Source of the DNA: an uncultured Oscillospiraceae bacterium
Lineage (GTDB): Bacteria; Bacillota; Clostridia; Oscillospirales; Oscillospiraceae
Direction of reading: 5' to 3'
Length of the DNA stretch: 61,379 nucleotides
Assembly: GCA_910584045.1 (NCBI GenBank)
Contig: CAJTYO010000012.1
Span: 1-61,379 of the forward strand
Shown here: in pieces, positions 17,354 through 27,274 of the stretch
Numbering within the stretch: position 1 is the first letter of the stretch
How the letters are laid out: each line of letters opens with the position of its first letter
Notes under the pieces: model-generated
Database searches by the model: none
Told to the model about the DNA's origin: nothing
What the model saw: only the letters and a program-made list of their open reading frames with translations
Position numbers and translations under genes: made by a program

Positions 17354-19003
17354 ATGGAGCGGCAGATGATCCGGAATCCGATCCTCCGGGGCTTTCACCC
17401 AGATCCCTCCATTATCCGGGTAGGGGGGGACTACTATATTGCCACCTCCACCTTCGAGTGGTGGCCGGGGGTGCGGCTGCATCACTCGAAGGATATGGTG
17501 AACTGGGAGCTGATCGGATATCCTCTGAACCGGATTTCCCAGCTGGACCTGCGGGGAGTGGGGGCCTCCCAGGGGGTCTGGGCGCCCTGCCTCACATACC
17601 ACGAGGGCGTATTTTATTTGCTGTATACGGTAGTGACCGCCTTTTATTGCAATATGTACGACACCAACAACTATCTAGTGACTGCCCGGGACATTCACGG
17701 CCCCTGGTCGGAGCCGGTGCCGTTGAACAACTTCGGTTTTGATCCTTCTCTCTTCCACGATGACGATGGGCGGAAATACGTGGTCAGCATGGTGACAGAT
17801 CACCGGGTCCCCAAGAAGTACGCAGGCCGGCTGGTGCTTCAGGAATATGACCCCGTCGAACGGAAAATGACCGGTCCTATCCGGGACATCTATACGGCGG
17901 ACAGGATTTTTCTGGAAGGCCCCCATATCTTCAAGCGGAATGGATGGTATTACCTCTTCGCTGCCGATACCGGGACCGGGGAGGGACATGGGCAGAGTAT
18001 CCTGCGCTCAAGGAGTGTATGGGGACCTTACGAAATGTTTAAGGCAGACTTCATGCGCCGGGACAGCGATGGAGAGGCATGGAGCATTCTCACATCCCGC
18101 TGCTATGGGGACATCCCGCTCCAGAAGGCGGGGCATTGCGACCTGGTAGAAACGCCTTCTGGCGAGTGGTATGCAGTGCATCTCTGCGGGAGACCCCTGG
18201 ACAGGAGAAATCCGGAGGACACGCCCCGGTTTGCCGGGTGCCGCCGGTATCCTCTGGGACGGGAGACCGCTATCCAGAAAATGCGATGGACGGAGGACGG
18301 CTGGCTGACGCTGGACAGCGGCGGAACCACGCCCAAGGAATTCGTTCCCGCGCCGGAGGACGTTCCCGTATTACCGGAAACCGAAAAGAGGTATTTCCGG
18401 GATGACTTTACGGCCCCGGCGCTGTCCCCGGAGTATCAGTCCCTGCGGATCCCCATGACGGAGCGGTATCTATCCCTGTCGGAGCGCCCCGGCTTTCTGC
18501 GGATGTTTGGCCGCAGCGGTCTGGCTTCCAGGTTCTCCCAATCTCTGATTGCTGTCAGGATGACGGAGTTTGATATGGAGATCAGCGCCCGGTTGGAGTT
18601 TGAACCGGAGGGATTCAAGCAGATGGCGGGGCTGGTGGTGCTGTATGATACGGACAACTACTTTTATCTCCATATTTCCCGCGATGAGGACTGCGGGAAG
18701 TGCGTCACCCTGCTGAGAGCGGAAAACAAAAGGTACGAGTATCTGACCGGCTATCTGCCTGTTCCGGCTGGTATCCCCGTGGAGCTGCGGGCTGTATCGC
18801 ATCATTTCTATTTTACATTCTCCTACCGCCTGGAGAGAGGGGAGTGGCAGGAACTGGCTGCCGAGCTGGACGGCAGTTTCCTCTCCGATGAAGCCTGCGA
18901 TGAGGGCTGGTTTACCGGCAGCATGGCGGGGATCTGCTGCCAGGATCTGACCGGAATGGGAAAGTACGCGGATTTTGACTGGTTTGAGGTGAAGGAGCTA
19001 TGA
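17354..19003 (+). CDS. Glycoside hydrolase family 43 with C-terminal jelly-roll domain
   Basis: A 549-residue cytoplasmic enzyme. The five-bladed propeller (1 to about 330) has the three GH43 carboxylates: base D17 in HPDPSII, D130 in FGFDPSLF and acid E188 in FLEGPH. A beta-sandwich domain of the beta-xylosidase C-terminal type (about 350-549) follows. Family members remove beta-xylose or alpha-arabinofuranose from non-reducing ends, and this domain architecture is typical of exo-acting xylosidases/arabinofuranosidases. The start at 17354 follows GGAG at an 11-base distance; M5 is an alternative. The stop overlaps the next start (TATGA). It acts on imported oligosaccharides with the GH51 and GH120 enzymes encoded next. 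Confidence 0.9.
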   Translation: MERQMIRNPILRGFHPDPSIIRVGGDYYIATSTFEWWPGVRLHHSKDMVNWELIGYPLNRISQLDLRGVGASQGVWAPCLTYHEGVFYLLYTVVTAFYCNMYDTNNYLVTARDIHGPWSEPVPLNNFGFDPSLFHDDDGRKYVVSMVTDHRVPKKYAGRLVLQEYDPVERKMTGPIRDIYTADRIFLEGPHIFKRNGWYYLFAADTGTGEGHGQSILRSRSVWGPYEMFKADFMRRDSDGEAWSILTSRCYGDIPLQKAGHCDLVETPSGEWYAVHLCGRPLDRRNPEDTPRFAGCRRYPLGRETAIQKMRWTEDGWLTLDSGGTTPKEFVPAPEDVPVLPETEKRYFRDDFTAPALSPEYQSLRIPMTERYLSLSERPGFLRMFGRSGLASRFSQSLIAVRMTEFDMEISARLEFEPEGFKQMAGLVVLYDTDNYFYLHISRDEDCGKCVTLLRAENKRYEYLTGYLPVPAGIPVELRAVSHHFYFTFSYRLERGEWQELAAELDGSFLSDEACDEGWFTGSMAGICCQDLTGMGKYADFDWFEVKEL

Positions 19004-21327
19004 AGCTTACGGTCTATACCCAAAAGGAAACGGCAGAAACGGGAGACCTGTACGGACTGTTTTTTGAGGACATCAGCCAAGCGGCGGATGGCGGGCTCTA
19101 TGCGGAGCTGGTGCAGAACCGCTCTTTTGAGTTTTCCCCTGTTGATAACCCGCACTACCACGGGCTGACGGCCTGGGAGAAGGTGGAGGACGGCGCCAGC
19201 GTGGAGCTGACCATCCGGGAGGGCGGAACGGTCAGCGGCAAGAATCCCCATTATCTGGAGATGGATCTGGCGGGGCCGGGAGAAGCTGGTGTTCAGAACC
19301 TTGGCTTTAACAGCGGCATTCCCCTCCGGAAAGGCGGAAAGTATGAGTTTTCCTGCTATGCCAGAGGTCGGGACATTACGGAAATAGAGGTGTCCCTGCG
19401 CGGCGCGGACGGGGCGGTCTATCAGGCGAAGCGTCTTCCGCTGACAGGCAGGTGGGAAAAATGTGAGGCTGTTTTGGCGGCTCCCGCTGAGGATTGGACG
19501 GGTCGGCTGGTCATTACGGCGGCCGGCAGGGGCCGGATCGATTTGGACCTGGTATCCCTGTTTCCGCAGGATACCTACAAGGGTCACAGGAACGGCCTGC
19601 GCCGGGATCTGGCGGAGGCACTGGCGGCCATGCGCCCGAAATTCCTGCGGTTCCCCGGCGGCTGCCTCGTACACGATGGGGCGCTGGATCCAGATGCCCG
19701 GAACAGTCAGTACCGGTGGAAAAACTCCATCGGCCCCATAGAACACCGTCCCGCCCGGCGAAACAACTGGGGCTACAACCAGACGCTGGGACTTGGCTTC
19801 TATGAATATTTCATCTTCTGTGAGGACATCGGCGCAAAGCCTCTGCCGGTTCTCCCCGGAGGATACAACCCGCACAATGGTGAAGCGGCAGAGGGCGAGG
19901 CGCTGGATGCGTTCGTGCAGGATGCGCTGGATCTCATCGAATTCGCCAACGGAGACACGGACACCGAGTGGGGCGCGAAGCGGGCAGAAATGGGACATCC
20001 GGAGCCCTTTGGCCTGGAGTACCTCGCCATCGGCAACGAGGAGGTGGGGCAGGCGTTCTATGACCGGTATCCCCTGTTCTACCGGGCCATCAAGGCCAGA
20101 TATCCGGAGATCAGAGTCATTGGAACCAGCGGACCCTTCTGCGCCGGGCCGGAGTATGAGCGGGGCTGGCGCAGCGCAAGGGAGGATGGAGCGGATCTGG
20201 TGGATGAGCATTACTACCAGTCCCCGGAGTGGTTTGTGGCCCATCATCACCGGTATGACGGGTTCCCGGAGGGGCCAAAGGTGTTCCTGGGGGAATACGC
20301 CGCTAAGGGCAACGCATGGCGGAACGCTCTGGCGGAGGCGTCCTTTATGACCGGCCTGGAACGGAACGCCCGGTCTGTAGGGCTGGCCTGCTATGCGCCG
20401 CTGCTGTGCAATGGGGACTACTGCAACTGGCGGCCCAATATGATCTGGTTCGATAACCACCGCGTGATGCGCACACCCAACTACTATGTACAGAAGCTGT
20501 TTATGGAACACCAGGGCAGCGTCCTCCTGGAACAGGAAATCACCGGGGCGGACGCCGCGGTGAAATGGCTCGACGCTCCGGATGATCTGACCGGCGGCTT
20601 TGCTCTGTCCGGCTATGAATCCACAGTGGAATATACCAATATTTCCATTACAAATCTGGATACCGGAGAAAAGCAGAATATTCCAGCTTCGATTCTCTGT
20701 CAGGGAAACGAGGAGCGGAGCGTTGCTTCGATCAGCTGGCCCAATTATTCGCTTTCTCTGAAAGCCAGGGAGTTGGATGGCTGGAAGGGCTTTCAGCTCT
20801 GGTTCGCCCGGCGGGATAGAAACAGCATGTGCCTCTGGCAATTGGGCGGCTGGAACAACGGGGACTCTCAGCTGGTGGAGATCGTCAACGGGCAGAATTC
20901 CACCCTGACCCAGCGGGAGCGGCATGTGGAGAAGGGCCGCGTCTATCACCTGGAACTCCAGGTGCGGGGGCGGCGGCTCACCGCTTTCGTAGATGGGGAG
21001 AAGGAACTGGAGACGGAGGCCCTGCCTCCTCTGGCCGAGCCGCTGTACGCAGTTTCCGGCCGTGACCGGGCTGGCGGCGATGTGATCGTCAAGCTGGTGA
21101 ATATCCTTCCGGATGCCTGCCCGGTGACGGTGTGCCTGGAGGGTATGGACGCGGCGGAGGGGACTGCATTCTGGATGAGCGGATATGGCTTGGAGGCGGA
21201 AAATGTATTGGGCGAACCGGAGCAGGTCGTGCCCAGGGAGGAGCGGGTATCCTTTTCCACCGGGCATTTCGACTGGCTGATGCAGCCGGAATCGCTCTGC
21301 ATTCTCCGGCTGCATAAACCTGTATAA
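19000..21327 (+). CDS. Alpha-L-arabinofuranosidase, family GH51, with inserted jelly-roll domain
   Basis: A 775-residue cytoplasmic enzyme that releases alpha-L-arabinofuranose. An N-terminal CBM4-like domain (about 60-190) precedes a TIM barrel (about 195-490). The acid/base is E347 in AIGNE and the nucleophile E432 in FLGEYAA. A LamG-like beta-sandwich of about 150 residues (roughly 530-680) is inserted before the C-terminal beta domain, making the protein about 130 residues longer than its partner at 23322. No signal peptide is present. It overlaps the GH43 gene by 4 bases. The high local GC and shared codon use fit the neighbouring enzymes. Arabinose released would feed AraA, AraB and AraD at the end of the locus. 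Confidence 0.92.
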   Translation: MKLTVYTQKETAETGDLYGLFFEDISQAADGGLYAELVQNRSFEFSPVDNPHYHGLTAWEKVEDGASVELTIREGGTVSGKNPHYLEMDLAGPGEAGVQNLGFNSGIPLRKGGKYEFSCYARGRDITEIEVSLRGADGAVYQAKRLPLTGRWEKCEAVLAAPAEDWTGRLVITAAGRGRIDLDLVSLFPQDTYKGHRNGLRRDLAEALAAMRPKFLRFPGGCLVHDGALDPDARNSQYRWKNSIGPIEHRPARRNNWGYNQTLGLGFYEYFIFCEDIGAKPLPVLPGGYNPHNGEAAEGEALDAFVQDALDLIEFANGDTDTEWGAKRAEMGHPEPFGLEYLAIGNEEVGQAFYDRYPLFYRAIKARYPEIRVIGTSGPFCAGPEYERGWRSAREDGADLVDEHYYQSPEWFVAHHHRYDGFPEGPKVFLGEYAAKGNAWRNALAEASFMTGLERNARSVGLACYAPLLCNGDYCNWRPNMIWFDNHRVMRTPNYYVQKLFMEHQGSVLLEQEITGADAAVKWLDAPDDLTGGFALSGYESTVEYTNISITNLDTGEKQNIPASILCQGNEERSVASISWPNYSLSLKARELDGWKGFQLWFARRDRNSMCLWQLGGWNNGDSQLVEIVNGQNSTLTQRERHVEKGRVYHLELQVRGRRLTAFVDGEKELETEALPPLAEPLYAVSGRDRAGGDVIVKLVNILPDACPVTVCLEGMDAAEGTAFWMSGYGLEAENVLGEPEQVVPREERVSFSTGHFDWLMQPESLCILRLHKPV

Positions 21328-21342
21328 GAGGAGGGAATCACG

Positions 21343-23325
21343 ATGGGACAAGTCTATCATGTAGCAAAAAACGGCAGCGACAGGAATCCCGGCACAACGG
21401 AAGCGCCTTTTCTCACCATCCAGCGGGCGGCGGAGCTGGCCCGGGCTGGAGACCGGGTGACCGTTCACGAGGGCGAGTACCGGGAATGGGTGCGGCCCCG
21501 GAACGGCGGCTGGGGGGAGGACAGTCGAATCGTCTATGAGGCCGCGCCGGGGGAGCATGTGGTTATCAAGGGCTCGGAGCGGATCACCGGCTGGCTCCCC
21601 GTGGAGGGGACGGTCTGGAAGGTGACGCTGGAGGACGGATTCTTTCCCGATGTTCACCCCTACCGGATGCCCTTGGGCGGCGACTGGTTCGTAGCCCCCC
21701 GGGACTACCCTGTCCATCCCGGCGAGGTCTATCTGAATAGACAGTCCTTCTATGAGGCCCGTTCCCTGGCGGAAGTCCTGCATCCACAGATAAGGACAGT
21801 CAGTCCCCATGAGACCTGGGGCGGACGGGAGGAGAAGATCCTGGAGCCGGAACGGACGCTGTACCAGTGGTTCTGTGAGGCTGGGGAGGATGCGGTCACC
21901 ATTTATGCCAACTTCCGGGGGGCGGACCCCAACCGGGAACTGGTGGAAATCAACGTCCGAAAATTCTGCTTTTTCCCGGAGCGGACAGGGCTGAACTATA
22001 TCACCGTCCGCGGCTTCGAGATGGCCCAGGCCGCCACCGGGTGGGCGCCGCCCACCGCCATGCAGGAGGGGCTCATCGGCGCAAACTGGAGCAAGGGGTG
22101 GGTGATCGAAGACAATATCATCCACGACTCCAAGTGCAGCGGCATCAGCATCGGAAAAGAGGACTCCACCGGTCAGAATGAGTTTACGCACTTCCGGATC
22201 AAGCCGGGGTATCAGAACCAACTGGAGGCAGTGTTCAAAGCCCGGCATATCGGCTGGAGCCGGGAGCGGGTCGGTTCCCATATCATTCGGAACAACATGA
22301 TTTACGACTGCGGACAGAACGGGATCGTGGGGCACCTGGGCTGTGTGTTCAGTGAGATTTATGGGAATGAAATTTACAACATCGCAGTGAAGCACGAATT
22401 TTATGGGCATGAGATCGCGGGCATCAAGCTCCATGCCGCCATTGATGTACAAATCCATCACAATTATATCCACCACTGCTCCCTGGGGACCTGGCTGGAC
22501 TGGCAGGCCCAGGGGACGCGGGTCAGTGGAAATGTGTACGCACACAATGACCGGGACCTGATGGTGGAGGTCACCCACGGCCCCTGCCTGGTGGACAACA
22601 ACATCTTTGCCTCTCCGTGGGCGTTGGTCAATGCGGCCCAAGGCGGGGCCTATATCCACAATCTGATTTGCGGCTTTATTGATTCCTATCCCGTTCTGAA
22701 CCGGGCTACGCCTTACCATCTTCCCCATTCCACGCAGGTACTGGGTACAGCCCTGATATATGGTGGTGACGACCGCTGGATGCAGAACATCTTCGTGGGA
22801 GGCCGGGAAGAAGGACGCTGCTATGGGACTTCTTCCTATAACGGCTCCCCTGTTTCTCAGGAAGAGTATATGGAGCGGGTGCGTGTCCTGGGAGACGGGG
22901 ATGTGGAGTTGTTCGAGCAGGTCTGCCAGCCCGCCATGATCCGGGGAAACGCGTATCTGAACGGTGCGTCACGGTTTGACCGGGAGGAGAATTTCCTGGA
23001 GAGCGCCGCCGGCGCATCGGTGTGCGTCACGGAGGAGAACGGACAGATCTGGCTGGAAATGGAAGCGCCGGAAGATCTCAGGCCGGAAAAAGCAGGAATC
23101 ATATCCTCCGAAACCCTTGGAACCGTACGGCTCGCTGGGCAGCGGTTTGAAAGGCCGGATGGCGGCAGCCTCCGGCTGGATCTGGATATGACGGGAGCGA
23201 GCAGGTCCGCATGTCCGGTGGCGGGTCCCGTGGAGAACATCCAAAAAGGCATCAACAATATCCTGGTGTGGGTTCGGCCTAAGACCGGGAGCGATTCTGA
23301 CTGCAAGAAGGAGAAGCAGCTATGA
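21343..23325 (+). CDS. Beta-xylosidase-like enzyme, family GH120
   Basis: A 660-residue right-handed beta-helix protein. The helix carries WLDWQAQGTR with D386 and MVEVTHGP with E409. The 23-residue spacing equals that of the nucleophile and acid/base (D382, E405) known for the GH120 beta-xylosidase XylC, and the overall length is also similar. GH120 enzymes release xylose from beta-linked xylo-oligosaccharides with retention. There is no signal peptide, so it acts inside the cell. It is preceded by GAGGAGGG and overlaps the next GH51 gene by 4 bases. The family is assigned from motif spacing and remembered sequence; specificity for xylose in this glycan is inferred. Confidence 0.8.
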   Translation: MGQVYHVAKNGSDRNPGTTEAPFLTIQRAAELARAGDRVTVHEGEYREWVRPRNGGWGEDSRIVYEAAPGEHVVIKGSERITGWLPVEGTVWKVTLEDGFFPDVHPYRMPLGGDWFVAPRDYPVHPGEVYLNRQSFYEARSLAEVLHPQIRTVSPHETWGGREEKILEPERTLYQWFCEAGEDAVTIYANFRGADPNRELVEINVRKFCFFPERTGLNYITVRGFEMAQAATGWAPPTAMQEGLIGANWSKGWVIEDNIIHDSKCSGISIGKEDSTGQNEFTHFRIKPGYQNQLEAVFKARHIGWSRERVGSHIIRNNMIYDCGQNGIVGHLGCVFSEIYGNEIYNIAVKHEFYGHEIAGIKLHAAIDVQIHHNYIHHCSLGTWLDWQAQGTRVSGNVYAHNDRDLMVEVTHGPCLVDNNIFASPWALVNAAQGGAYIHNLICGFIDSYPVLNRATPYHLPHSTQVLGTALIYGGDDRWMQNIFVGGREEGRCYGTSSYNGSPVSQEEYMERVRVLGDGDVELFEQVCQPAMIRGNAYLNGASRFDREENFLESAAGASVCVTEENGQIWLEMEAPEDLRPEKAGIISSETLGTVRLAGQRFERPDGGSLRLDLDMTGASRSACPVAGPVENIQKGINNILVWVRPKTGSDSDCKKEKQL

Positions 23326-25265
23326 AAATCACAAATCAGCGGGGAGCAGGTATCCCCAAAGAGTTTATGGGCCTATTTATCGAGGACATCAACTACGCCA
23401 TCGACGGCGGGCTGTACGCCCAGCTGCTGGAAAACCGAAACTTTGAAAGCTTGGATCTGTATGGCAGCAAGGAGTGCGGATATTACGGGAAGCATGACGG
23501 CCTGTTCGCCTGGAGCGGCGACGGACTCCGGCTGGAGGTCGTCCAGGGCAGCCCGGTCAGTGAGAACAGTCCCCACTATCTGCGGGCAGCAGGCGCGCAG
23601 GGCGGCGGCAGGTTCCAGAACGGCGCCTACGGCGGGCTCTGCCTGCGCTCGGGCGTGGCCTGCCAGGTTTCCTTCTATGCCCGATGCGCCCGGTATCAGG
23701 GCAGCATTACGGTCGGCGTCATACAGGACGGTGCGGTGCCGCTGTCGGAAACCGTGCCGCTGCGCCCCACGGATGCGGACGGATGGAACCGCTGGGTGAA
23801 ATATGAGTTGTCCCTCTGTCCGGAGACGGAAATCTCCGGCGGACAGTTCTTCGTTCAGCTGGATCATCCTGGGACCGTGGAGTTTGACTGGTTCTCCATG
23901 CTGCCGGAGGACGCCGTGCTGGGCATCTTCCGCCGGGATCTGGCGGAGGCTCTCAAGGCCTTGCGTCCCGGGTTCCTCCGCTTCCCCGGCGGGTGCATCG
24001 TGGAGGGAAACACGCTGTCCAACCGCTACCGCTTCCAAGATACCCTGGGCCCGATGGAGGACCGCAAGTTCAACTGGAACCGCTGGGCGGTGGAGGGGAA
24101 CTCCGAGGCCAACCGGCAGCACGGCGCATTTGCCCACTACGGGCAGACTTATGGTGTAGGCTTCTACGAGTATTTCCTTCTCTGCGAGTACCTGGGGGCG
24201 AAGCCCCTGCCGGTGTTGGGTGTGGGCCTGGCCTGCCAGTACCAGTCCTATGAGCGGATCGAACTGGAGGATCCCTTGATTCAGGAATATATCCAGGACT
24301 ACTTGGATCTGATTGAATTCGCCAACGGCAGCCAGAAGACTCGCTGGGGAGCGGTGCGCTGCCGGATGGGGCATCCGGAGCCCTTCGGCCTGGAGATGGT
24401 GGGCGTGGGCAACGAGCAGTGGGAGACGCCGGAGAGCCGGTTCTTCGAGCGATATGCTCTCTTTGAGCGGGAGATTCACCGAGTCTATCCGGATATCAAA
24501 CTCATCGGGACCGCCGGGCCGGAGCTGGATTCTCCCCGCTTCCAGGCGGCATGGAAGTTCTACCGGGAAAACGAGGGGAAGAGGGACTTCGTGTACGCTG
24601 TGGATGAACACTCCTACTCAAAACCGGAGTGGTTCCTGACCCACTGTGACTATTTCGACCATGTTTCTAGGGAGACAAAGGTCTTCTTTGGAGAGTACGC
24701 GGCTCATGCGGACATCGGAACAGTGGAGAAAATCCCTCAGCGCAACACCTTGGAGTCCGCTCTGGCAGAGGCCGCGTTCCTCACTGGCATGGCAAGGAAC
24801 AGCGATGCGGTGGTCATGACCTGCTATGCACCCCTGCTGGCTCGGATAGGGTACGCCCAGTGGAGCCCGAATCTGATCTGGTTTGACGGGAAGCGGGTCT
24901 GCCGGACGCCCAGCTATTATGTCCAGCAGATGTTCGCAGAGAACCTGGGGGATTACAATATCGGCATCGCAGAGGGCGAAATTCCCTGTCAAGCCAGCTA
25001 TGACGCCGCCCACCGGGAACTGGTGCTGATGCTTGTAAACGGGACTGGGGAATCGAAGGAGATCCCTGTCTCTTTTGACAGCCAGTGGGACGTCGGAAAG
25101 GAGCCGGTGCAGGAGATTCTTCTGACCGGAGAAGGCCGGAAGGACTGCAATCTGCCGGGAAAGGAAACCGTTCAGCCTGCCGTCAGGCGGCTCTCTCTGC
25201 CCGGCACATACCGGATGCCGCCGTTTTCCTTCGCGGTCCTCCGGATACCCGCAGTGAGAAAATGA
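23322..25265 (+). CDS. Alpha-L-arabinofuranosidase, family GH51 (second copy)
   Basis: A 647-residue cytoplasmic enzyme with the same architecture as the GH51 at 19000 but without the inserted jelly roll. It has an N-terminal CBM4-like domain (about 50-190), a TIM barrel with acid/base E365 (GVGNE) and nucleophile E458 (FFGEYAA), and a C-terminal beta domain. The two copies are clearly diverged, so they probably differ in linkage or position specificity (for example O-2 versus O-3, or branched versus linear arabinan) rather than being a recent duplication. Its start overlaps the GH120 stop. Confidence 0.92.
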   Translation: MKITNQRGAGIPKEFMGLFIEDINYAIDGGLYAQLLENRNFESLDLYGSKECGYYGKHDGLFAWSGDGLRLEVVQGSPVSENSPHYLRAAGAQGGGRFQNGAYGGLCLRSGVACQVSFYARCARYQGSITVGVIQDGAVPLSETVPLRPTDADGWNRWVKYELSLCPETEISGGQFFVQLDHPGTVEFDWFSMLPEDAVLGIFRRDLAEALKALRPGFLRFPGGCIVEGNTLSNRYRFQDTLGPMEDRKFNWNRWAVEGNSEANRQHGAFAHYGQTYGVGFYEYFLLCEYLGAKPLPVLGVGLACQYQSYERIELEDPLIQEYIQDYLDLIEFANGSQKTRWGAVRCRMGHPEPFGLEMVGVGNEQWETPESRFFERYALFEREIHRVYPDIKLIGTAGPELDSPRFQAAWKFYRENEGKRDFVYAVDEHSYSKPEWFLTHCDYFDHVSRETKVFFGEYAAHADIGTVEKIPQRNTLESALAEAAFLTGMARNSDAVVMTCYAPLLARIGYAQWSPNLIWFDGKRVCRTPSYYVQQMFAENLGDYNIGIAEGEIPCQASYDAAHRELVLMLVNGTGESKEIPVSFDSQWDVGKEPVQEILLTGEGRKDCNLPGKETVQPAVRRLSLPGTYRMPPFSFAVLRIPAVRK

Positions 25266-25275
25266 GGAGTATGTG

Positions 25276-27258
25276 ATGGGGACATTGACGCTTAAAGGGA
25301 ATTCCATCTGCTTTCAGCGGCGGGAGGAGGTGGCGGTGATTGAGCCGTATGGCCCGGACTGTATCCGCTTCCGATCCACCCGGAACCGCACAGTGTCGGA
25401 TGAGGCCTGGACGCTTCTGCCGCCGCAGCCCGCGCCGGGCGCGGAAGTTCTCCTGGAAGGACATGCCGCCCGGCTGCGTAACGGCAGGATTGAGGTCACG
25501 GTGGATATTGGCGATGGCTGGCCGGTTTTCGACGTGTCTTACCGCCACACCGGCACCGGAAAGCAGCTGCTGAGAACGATTGAGGAGAAAGACTATGTGA
25601 CTCGCTACCGGCATGTGGCTGGGAACTTATATCAGGTCAAGGCTGTTTTTGCCGCCAACGAGGGCGAGCGTTTGTATGGTCTGGGCCAGGAGCAGCAGGA
25701 CTATTTTGACCGAAAGGGCTGCGCAGTGGACCTGTGCCATTGGAACACCAAATCCACCATCCCTGTGCTTTACTCCTCTCTGGGATATGGGTTTATCTGG
25801 AACAACCCCTCTCCCGGTCGATGCGAGACGGCGAAGAACCGCACTCTCTGGTGCGCGGAGGAGGCCTATCAGATCGACTATCTGATCTTTGCCGGGGATA
25901 CGCCCGCCCAACTTGTCAATACCTACTGCGAACTGACTGGCTATGCGCCCCGTATCCCCCAATGGGCGCTGGGATTCTGGCAGTGTAAGCTGCGTTACGA
26001 AAGCCAGGATGAAATTTTGGACACTGCCCGGGAGTACCGGCGCCGGGGTATCCCCATCGACGCCATCGTGATCGACTATTTCCACTGGACAGAGCAGGGA
26101 GACTGGAAATTTGATCCCAGGTACTGGCCGGATCCGGAGGAAATGTGCCGGGAGCTACGGGAAATGGGCATCGAGCCGGTGGTTTCCATCTGGCCTACCA
26201 TCAATCCTCACAGCGAGAACTGGAGGGAGATGAGCGAGGGCAACCTGCTCATTACCAATGAGAACGGCCAGTATGGCATGTTCGATTTTTATGGACAGCA
26301 GGCATTCATCGACCCCACCAATCCGGCTGCCCGCCGCTTTGTGTGGGAGAAGGTAAGGGAGAACTACTACCGGAAGGGCATCCGGACATTCTGGCTGGAC
26401 GAGGCGGAGCCGGAGGTCCATCCCCAGCAGTTTTCCAATCTCCGTCTTTACGCCGGAAACGGCGGACAGGCCGCCATGCTCTATCCCTTCTACTACGCGA
26501 AGGCATTTTACGAGGGGCTGAAGGAGGAAGGAGAACAAGAAACCATTGCCCTGACCCGGGCGGCCTGGCTGGGCAGCCAGCGGTTCGGTGTCAGTGTGTG
26601 GAACGGTGACATCTCTTCCACCTTCGACGCCCTGCGGCAGAGTATTATCAGTGGCCTGTCCATGTCCTTATGTGGCATTCCTTGGTGGAATTCCGACATC
26701 GGCGGCTTCCATTCGGGGGATATTGAGAGCGAGGAATTCCGGGAATTGATCGTGCGGTGGTTCCAGTTCGGCGTGTTCTGCCCCATCATGCGGCTGCACG
26801 GCTCCAGGCGGCGGCAATCGGACTACGCTTACCGTCATCCAGGGATCATAGAGCCCTCCGGCGGCGACAACGAGCTCTGGAGCTTTGGAGAGCGGAACTA
26901 TCCCATCCTGAAATCCTTGATCGAGCTGCGGGAACGGCTGCGTCCCTACCTGACCCGGATGATGGAGGAAAACTGTGCCTCCGGCGCGCCCATCATGCGC
27001 CCCATGTTCTATCAGTATCCACAGGATGACATTTGCTATGACTTGGACGATCAGTATATGTTTGGATCGGACATCCTGTTTGCGCCCATTATCCGCCGGG
27101 GGCAGACGTCCAGGAAGGTCTATCTGCCGGAGGGCACGTGGATACTGACCAGAGATGGCCGCCGGTATACCGGCGGCTGGACGGAGGTTTCCGCAGCTGT
27201 TGACGAATTTATCGCTTTTGTGCCGGAGGGTAGCGAAGTGCTGTCCGCATTTCAGTGA
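25276..27258 (+). CDS. Glycoside hydrolase family 31 (alpha-xylosidase-like)
   Basis: A 660-residue cytoplasmic TIM-barrel enzyme. The nucleophile is D375 in FWLDEAEPE and the acid/base D445 in VWNGDISS; WHSGDI-type and RLHG segments follow. The WLDxxEPE form and the N-terminal beta-sandwich with EERLYGLGQEQ are typical of alpha-xylosidases in plant-glycan loci, although alpha-glucosidase activity cannot be excluded. It would remove alpha-xylose from xyloglucan-, xylogalacturonan- or gum-type side chains. The ATG at 25276 has GAGGAG 6 bases upstream; a GTG directly before it is less likely. It lies 10 bases after the GH51 gene. Confidence 0.88.
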   Translation: MGTLTLKGNSICFQRREEVAVIEPYGPDCIRFRSTRNRTVSDEAWTLLPPQPAPGAEVLLEGHAARLRNGRIEVTVDIGDGWPVFDVSYRHTGTGKQLLRTIEEKDYVTRYRHVAGNLYQVKAVFAANEGERLYGLGQEQQDYFDRKGCAVDLCHWNTKSTIPVLYSSLGYGFIWNNPSPGRCETAKNRTLWCAEEAYQIDYLIFAGDTPAQLVNTYCELTGYAPRIPQWALGFWQCKLRYESQDEILDTAREYRRRGIPIDAIVIDYFHWTEQGDWKFDPRYWPDPEEMCRELREMGIEPVVSIWPTINPHSENWREMSEGNLLITNENGQYGMFDFYGQQAFIDPTNPAARRFVWEKVRENYYRKGIRTFWLDEAEPEVHPQQFSNLRLYAGNGGQAAMLYPFYYAKAFYEGLKEEGEQETIALTRAAWLGSQRFGVSVWNGDISSTFDALRQSIISGLSMSLCGIPWWNSDIGGFHSGDIESEEFRELIVRWFQFGVFCPIMRLHGSRRRQSDYAYRHPGIIEPSGGDNELWSFGERNYPILKSLIELRERLRPYLTRMMEENCASGAPIMRPMFYQYPQDDICYDLDDQYMFGSDILFAPIIRRGQTSRKVYLPEGTWILTRDGRRYTGGWTEVSAAVDEFIAFVPEGSEVLSAFQ

Positions 27259-27274
27259 TATAGGGGGGCGCTGT

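Noticed and set aside
18823..22728. 1301-codon minus-strand frame across GH43, GH51 and GH120
   Set aside because: It spans three well-supported sense genes, is Pro/Arg/His-rich and has no recognisable domain. Long antisense frames are expected at this GC content.
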